From Corynespora cassiicola (taxonomy: Eukaryota > Ascomycota > Dothideomycetes > Pleosporales > Corynesporascaceae), in contig JAEUWY010000005.1 of assembly GCA_022059125.1 (NCBI GenBank), positions 2,232,001 to 2,296,000 of the forward strand: a stretch of DNA of 64,000 bases. Direction: 5' to 3'. The notes under the pieces are model-generated. The model did not search any database and was not told where the DNA came from. It saw nothing but the letters and a program-made list of their open reading frames with translations. Shown here in pieces: positions 58,251 through 64,000 of the stretch; the first letter of the stretch is position 1; every line of letters starts with the position of its first letter. Made by a program: the position numbers and the translations under genes.

Positions 58251-59701
58251 GAAGCTAAATCTTGCTTTAACCCAGTCGAAGGGCGCCATTGCGTTCAGAG
58301 AGCAATGATGCTCATCGAAAGTCGTTGCCATGAGGTGTGGTCGCCTGAGGTCCCATGAGCAGACTGAGCTCTCGCGACAATGGAGGATCGCAGATTCTTG
58401 TCGACAAGAAGGATGGAATAAAAAAAAGGACAGAGTCAGGTAATGGTCGGAGCTGATGGCCGCATCTGGGCGCCAAACAACGCACGAGACCTAGTATCGC
58501 TTGGATGCAGATCCCGAATATTCCTATGCCAAGGTGGTGTCTCGTCTGACTTTTCCACGACGGGACGAGGACAAGAGAACAATGCCATGACAGGGCGGGC
58601 CTGAGGCGGCTCGACAGCTGTTCAGATCGAGACGAGCAAGGCCTAGCAGCCAGTCGGGTCGGTGGCCCTCGGATGTTGAGACTGGAGAGATTGGGGGCTA
58701 GTCGAGCTAGACCCTGATATAATCCGATCGTTGCCCTATTGGTACATCTGGATTTCGACATCTCCGTCCCGCTGCAAATCAGCGGAAGATCTGTGTTGAA
58801 TACATTGCGGTCAGTATTGCAAGCCACCCAACGGCCAATGACCAGTGTGATCGAAAAAATCCTGTAGCGCGCGTGTTGGCAGATATTGAATTCCAACTTC
58901 GATGATCCGCACATCTGGCCACGACTGGCGCCGCCTTCATGTGTGAGGCCTCGCTGAGCGCATGGGGCCTAGCGGCCATCACCTGACGGGAAATTCTTGT
59001 CCGGCGGCCCGGTAGCACGGTAGGCTGCCCTGGGTCTACTCGTCGCTATGGAGTCGGTGGAACCGACATGGCAGCTCAGTTCAGTTGCTGCCCGCGAAAC
59101 CTTGCAAACACCTTGGGGTCGGCGGCTGGCGGAGCTATGCCAAACCAGTGGCTCTGGGCGCCCCATGGGATCCCCGCATTCCCGTCTGACAGCGAACTGC
59201 CCGGCACTGCGCGCCGTTATCGACATCTAGCGCGCCTGGTGGTTGGAGTTGTGGCGCGCCGAATGGACTCTGTGGGCGGCGTTTGCGTTTGACCTAGCGG
59301 TTCTGCGCTCCGCACCAAGCTTCACGACACCATGCGCGTCTGTCGTGGCGTCCCAGACGCGGTGGCCTGAGTGTCTTCATTTGTGTCTGACCTAGCGGTT
59401 CTACGCGCCGTCTCGACCTCGAAGGATTGGCGCGTCTGGTGTGGCGTCCAGCCTTGAGTTTCCCGTGGCCCGTGCATGCACTTGCGGAGCATGGCCCTCC
59501 GTTACCGTTTCGATCAAGTGCATCGTTTCCAGAACATCGCGCCGTTGAGGCATGTACAATGTGCCCGGGTTCTACGGGCCACCAGCCCGGCACCCTTGTG
59601 GTGCGGCGCTGTGAATATTGATATATCTAGCGACTGCTGTCCCACTGTTTTGGCAGACAAGGACCACAGGACTTTCGTCTGAAGTATCCCCAGTACTCAC
59701 C
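58251..59701. other. Intergenic and promoter of the sugar transporter
   Basis: No gene recognised. The proximal 450 bases hold an imperfect tandem duplication, listed separately. Confidence 0.45.
59288..59449 (+). repeat. Imperfect tandem duplication (about 98 bp) upstream of the sugar transporter
   Basis: TGACCTAGCGGTTCTRCGC occurs at 59290-59308 and 59388-59406. GCGCGTCTG followed by TGGCGTCC occurs at 59334-59353 and 59430-59449. Both pairs are spaced 96-98 bp, so the block was duplicated and then diverged. It lies 250-410 bp before the transporter ATG. Confidence 0.75.
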
Positions 59702-61430
59702 ATGTCCGACATTAAGCAAAACTCCGCCGAGGTCACTCGTGTGCCTTCTGATGGCGTAAGTTGGATTCTCCAGAGCTTGCCATGTGCTCGTTGCTCACAC
59801 ATTCCAGGACTTCAAAACCCCCGCCGATGTCAAGCTCATTTCTGGCTCCGAGGCTGTCGCCCAGGCCATGCTGAAGGAGCCCCCCAGGCACTTCTCCTCC
59901 AAAGCCATCATTCTGTACATCAGTGCCTTTGTGGGATTTTTCTGCTCCACCTGCAACGGTTTCGATGGCTCCATGTTCAACTCCCTCCTTACCAACAAGA
60001 CCTTCAAGGACTACTACGGTGTCGAGAACAACGGTGCTTGGACTGGTATTGTGACATCCATGTACCAGATTGGCGGTGTCGTTGCGCTTCCTTTCGTCGG
60101 TCCTGCTTGCGATACTTGGGGTCGCCGATGGGGAATGGTGATTGGTGGCGTTATTGCTTGCGCTGGTGTCATCATTCAGGCCACGACCAAGAACGGTGGA
60201 AGCCAGGCGGTCGGCCAGTTCATGGGTGGTCGTTTCTTGCTCGGATTCGGCGTCCCGATTCTTACCACTGCTGGTCCTCTCCACGTTATCGAAACCGCCC
60301 ACCCAGCCCACCGCGGTGTCATCACTGGTCTCTACAACACTTTCTGGTATGTTTGAACGGAATATAGGTGTAGAATGCATAGCTAACCCCTATCTAGGTT
60401 TGTCGGATCGCTCCTTGCTGCTGGTACCACTCGTGGATCTGCAACCCTTCCCGGCAACACCACGTGGATCGTACCCGTCTGGCTCCAGATCCTGTTCCCC
60501 GCCATCATTGTTCTGCTCGCCTTCACCATCCCCGAGTCTCCACGTTGGCTATACACCCGTGGACGCCGCGACGATGCCAAGAAGATTCTCACCAACTTCC
60601 ACGGCGAGGGCAATGAGAACAGCATTTGGGTCAGCATGCAGCTCAACGAGTACGAGGAGTACCTCAACATGGACGGTGCCGACAGGCGCTGGTGGGACTA
60701 TGGTGCTCTGTTCAAGAAGCACTCTTCGCGCTACCGACTTCTCTGCAACGTCCTCATCTCCATCTTCGGTCAATGGGCTGGCAACGGTGCACTTGATTAC
60801 TTCATTTCTGCTGTCTTGGACACCGCCGGTATCACAGACGAGATCACGCAGATGAACATCAACCTCGGAAAGTCTTGCATGCAGCTCGCCTTTGCCGTCA
60901 CCGGTGCCTTCTTCGTCGACAGGCTCGGTCGTCGTCCCATGCTCATCGGAACCTTCTCGACCATCTCCGTCATCTGGGTTGCTGCCATCATCGCTGTGTC
61001 CATCAACGACAAGACCGGAACCGAGACGTCCAGCAGGGGTTTCCTTGCCATGGTCTTCCTCTTCAACGCCGTCTTCGCCTTCGGTATCACGCCCCTCCAG
61101 GCCCTATACCCCGTCGAGGTCCTCTCCTTCGAGATGCGAGCCAAGGGTATGGCCTTCTCCAACATGGCGCTCCAAGCCGCCATGTTGATCAACCAGTTCG
61201 CCTACCCCATCGCTTTGGAGAAGATTGAGTGGAGGCTGTACATTGTCTTCGCCTGCTGGTGCCCCATCATGGCCGCTGTCGTCTACTTCTTCATCCCCGA
61301 GACCAAGAAGCGCACCCTTGAGGAGATTGACGACATTTTCAACGCTCCCCATCCCGTCAAGGCTTCCATCGAGAAGAAGAGGCTCGCCGTTGATGCGAAT
61401 GCCAACGTCGTTCACGTGGAGAAGGTTTAG
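59702..61430 (+). CDS. MFS sugar transporter (hexose/lactose permease type)
   Basis: 541 aa, 12 predicted membrane helices, plasma membrane proton-sugar symporter family. Exons: 59702-59755, 59808-60346 and 60398-61430 (introns 52 and 51 bp). Family signatures: GFDGSMFNSLLTN in helix 1, DTWGRRWGMVIGG between helices 2 and 3, GRFLLGFGVPI, PESPRWLYTRGR before the central loop, DRLGRRPMLIG, and the terminal PETKKRTLEEIDDIF. The segment FGQWAGNGALDYF is typical of the lactose permease/hexose branch. The substrate cannot be fixed from sequence. C-rich third positions suggest high expression. Start ATG in CACCATGTCC context. Confidence 0.93.
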
Positions 61431-62639
61431 ATGGGTTACGTCTACGATCAAACTCGACCTCGTTGCGGCTCTGTAGCGGTTTGAGAAGGTGCGGCATCTC
61501 CTTTGGGAATATTGCCGCGATTTGAATGTCCTAGCTGTAGCGTCGTGCTGAATACTATTTTAATTGCGATTTCTAAACTTGCTTGCTTCTGACTCCGGCG
61601 ACCAATAATGTATCGTGCCCTGCTTTTTTATATCCCGCAAAACCCACATGTCGGTCTGACGCCAAGGGCTGCGGAAGCAGATCTGAGGGCAGCCGTCCAG
61701 ATCACGATCCGTGCCGAAACTGGAGGGGAGGGATGCGGGTCGTCGGTGTCCAGTCAGTCGCCTGTCTTATCGCGCCGCAAGGAGCGCGAGCGGCGCTGAA
61801 TCCCCCATGGGGCGCAGAAAGAGGGAGGCGCCAATCCGCCCGCATAATCGATAACTGCATGTGAGACATCGCCCTGATGGGACCCGTGACTGTGCCTCGC
61901 AAGAATTGCATTATCGCCTCTCAGCATCGTATTTTCCCCGTCCTATCACATGCCGGTTTGGGCATGGCTTGCCGCTAGTCCCCAACGTCGAAATAAGCCT
62001 TGCGATACGGGTGCTGAACCGGGGATGAGAGGTGCGGAATGGGGGTTGCGAAGCGACCCCCGCAGTGAGCGTACAATTCGACGAAATAGGCTTGCCACGT
62101 GACGGCAAATGATTCTGGAAAAGTATCACTGTCTTGTTCCAAAAAAAAAACATGCTGTATATCTTAAGCTCCTTCATATGTAATAAATGTATGCATGGGG
62201 CGATTAGATTGCAGAAAAATTTGGTTGTCTAGCCACGCTAATGTCTATTTAACTGTCCAGGTGCCCAGTTGGATTGCCCGAAAGACCAGCGCTAAGATGG
62301 CTTCTACAATCCTGATTTTAAGTATAGGTAGGCTTTCACTATAAATCACTTGATATAAGTGTTTTGCCGTCCTATAACTCATGCCCAAGCAACATTGAGT
62401 ATTTTGGGTCATGTTGACAGCCTAGTGCAAGCTGTGGGCGGCCGGCGAAAGTTCGGATGGTGATTCGGCTCCCCTGGTATATCCGGAATGTCGTGGTGAG
62501 CCGCGCTCTCCGACGCTACGTCTCCAGCGTTGCCCGCAATCTTGGTATCACCAGAAATCCCCATATGATGAATAGATCCTCTTGATATATCACCCCAAGC
62601 CTGAGTTCAATATTCGTCCCCCCCCCCCACAGATTCAAT
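61431..62639. other. Intergenic, no gene recognised
   Basis: Contains an AATCGATAAC element near 61846 and AT-rich sequence from about 62100. A C-rich tract ending in CACAG directly before the next ATG looks like a 5'-UTR splice acceptor. Confidence 0.45.
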
Positions 62640-63791
62640 ATGCCGCTCTTCCAATCAAACCTCGAGCCTGAAGTCCAGGACGCGCTTCGTCTCTTGATTC
62701 GCGCAGTAGGTGATTTTACGATACTATTATCAAAATATTAGGATATTGAAACTTTAAAGTCATGTTCCAGCCTTTTTTCATTTCTGAAATTTCTCTTTAT
62801 TGTCTTTGTCCATTGGTCAAGTCATTCTTTGACCTTGAAAAGGGCGTCTTTACATTCATCTGCAAACAAGTCAGATATCCAGTCTAACCGTATCATGGAT
62901 ACTTCCACGATAGTTCGCCCTTTGTGCTAGACCGAGGCTGCCTCCTCTATCCTATCATCAATCATTCCACTCTAATCTTCGCAACAGAACCATATCCTCC
63001 ACAACCATGCTCTAGTAGACGCTTTCGGCCACATATCTATCCGACACCCAACCGATCCAAGCACCTACATCATCTCATCCTACACTCCCGGCGCCCCAGC
63101 TCTCGTCTCCAATGCAGAACATTTCATCCAGTACAACATCAGCGACTCCACCCCGACATCTCCCCCCGAGCCGCAGGGCTACAGCGAGCGTTTCATCCAC
63201 GGAGAAATCTTCCGCCGCTTCCCGCAAGTCAACTGCGTGGTGCACAGCCACTCAGAATCCGTCATCCCCTTCGTGAGCGCTGGCGTGCCGATCAAGCCGC
63301 TGTGGCACATGGCGGGGTTCCTGGGAGCCGAAGGTGTGCCGGTGTTCGACGCGGGGGATGTGTGCGGGCGGGAGGGGCTGCCGGACCGCGACATGTTGAT
63401 AAAAAATGCGGCGTTGGGGAGCGCGCTCGCGGAGTGCTTTGCTTTTTCCGAAGAGCAGGGGAGCGTGGGAGTGTTGCGGCCGGTGGTTATGCAGGCTAAA
63501 CACGGATTCACGTGTGTTGGACCTACCATCCAGCGGGCTGTGTACAGGGCTGTGTATTTGCAGAAGAATTGTGAGCTCTTGAGTCGATCGATGCAGCTTC
63601 GGGGCGGGGTTGCTGAGGGGGTGAGCTATTTGAACGAGGAAGAAGCAAAGAGTTGTGAAGTCATGAACGAGAAGACTGAGGACAAGGCGTTTCGACTGTG
63701 GTTGAAAGAGGTGCAGATCAACCCATTATATAGCAACGAGGAAGGGGAACCAGAGGGCCTGTCGGTTGGAGGGATGAACCCCGACAAGTGA
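62640..63791 (+). CDS. Class II aldolase/adducin domain protein
   Basis: 289 aa, cytosolic, metal-dependent fold shared by fuculose-phosphate aldolases and adducin heads. Exons: 62640-62705 and 62988-63791. The 282-bp AT-rich intron (GTAGGT, CTCTAATC, GCAACAG, phase 0) is long for this genome, but joining LRLLIRA to NHILHNHALVDAFGHIS restores the family start exactly. Other motifs: YIISSYTPGAPALV, ERFIHGEIFRRFPQVNCVVHSHSES (the HxH metal pair), KPLWHMAGFLG and AKHGFTCVGPTI, with a further metal His. Similar fungal proteins are usually annotated only by domain and the substrate is unknown. Confidence 0.88.
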
Positions 63792-64000
63792 ACAAATATT
63801 TGTGATAGAAGATGACTGGGAATTTGAAGATTGAGCTTCTCCAAAATATAGAGCGGGTGTTAATGGATATTGGCGTACAAAGAAGATGGTGAAAAGGGTA
63901 GGATCAAGACGTGAATTGACGCGACTTCGTTGAGTAGCATTAATTGAATAAGAGACATAATTGCCAGCTGCCTGGGACTTGATATCCTGGCTGTCTCAGA
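63792..64000. other. 3' flank to window end
   Basis: AT-rich, no gene recognised. Confidence 0.4.

Overview
This window looks like nuclear chromosomal DNA of a filamentous ascomycete (Pezizomycotina, probably Dothideomycetes). Genes are monocistronic and lie on both strands. Most introns are about 46-65 bp with GTRNGT donors and YAG acceptors. The protein families are typical of such fungi: ICP55, TFB5, MED1, old yellow enzyme, GFA-fold proteins and sugar permeases. GC-rich gene blocks alternate with AT-rich gene-empty blocks. One block holds decayed genes whose stop codons look like C-to-T (RIP-like) damage. I see no CRISPR array, rRNA, convincing tRNA or intact transposon. All intron positions were inferred by eye from reading-frame continuity, splice signals and family motifs.

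Layout. 1-13 kb: a GT31-like membrane glycosyltransferase; a SIRT5-type sirtuin divergent from the mitochondrial peptidase ICP55; a secreted Asn-rich repeat protein; a glyoxalase-fold protein; a cysteine-rich single-pass membrane protein. 13.7-17.7 kb: an unknown conserved protein (minus strand) and an old yellow enzyme (plus strand). 17.7-22.7 kb: a decayed island with one minus-strand pseudogene and two degenerate tandem copies of a fungal family starting with an LPxELRDxIY motif. 23-26.7 kb: a type-B carboxylesterase, a short unknown protein and a four-exon beta-carbonic-anhydrase-like gene that is hidden by its introns. 27.6-35 kb: a weak two-exon candidate, a single-pass membrane protein with a PPxY tail, TFB5, a GFA-fold protein, a small Cys/basic protein and Mediator subunit 1.

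35-50 kb is mostly non-coding: AT-rich sequence, then low-complexity GC/CT-rich sequence. It contains glutamine synthetase (five exons, with one 325-bp intron carrying a GATA palindrome) and a small Cys/His protein. 50.4-54.8 kb holds one 1450-residue, largely disordered protein with a four-times repeated short motif. After another AT-rich block come an MFS sugar transporter, with a duplicated upstream element, and a class II aldolase/adducin-domain protein.

There is no gene cluster with one evident pathway. Most genes are housekeeping or general metabolism. The parts most worth a second look are the secreted repeat protein with a dockerin/EF-hand-like loop and Kex2 sites, the RIP-like island, the hidden carbonic-anhydrase-like gene, the repeated motif of the 1450-aa protein, and the palindromes at glutamine synthetase and in the sirtuin/ICP55 promoter.
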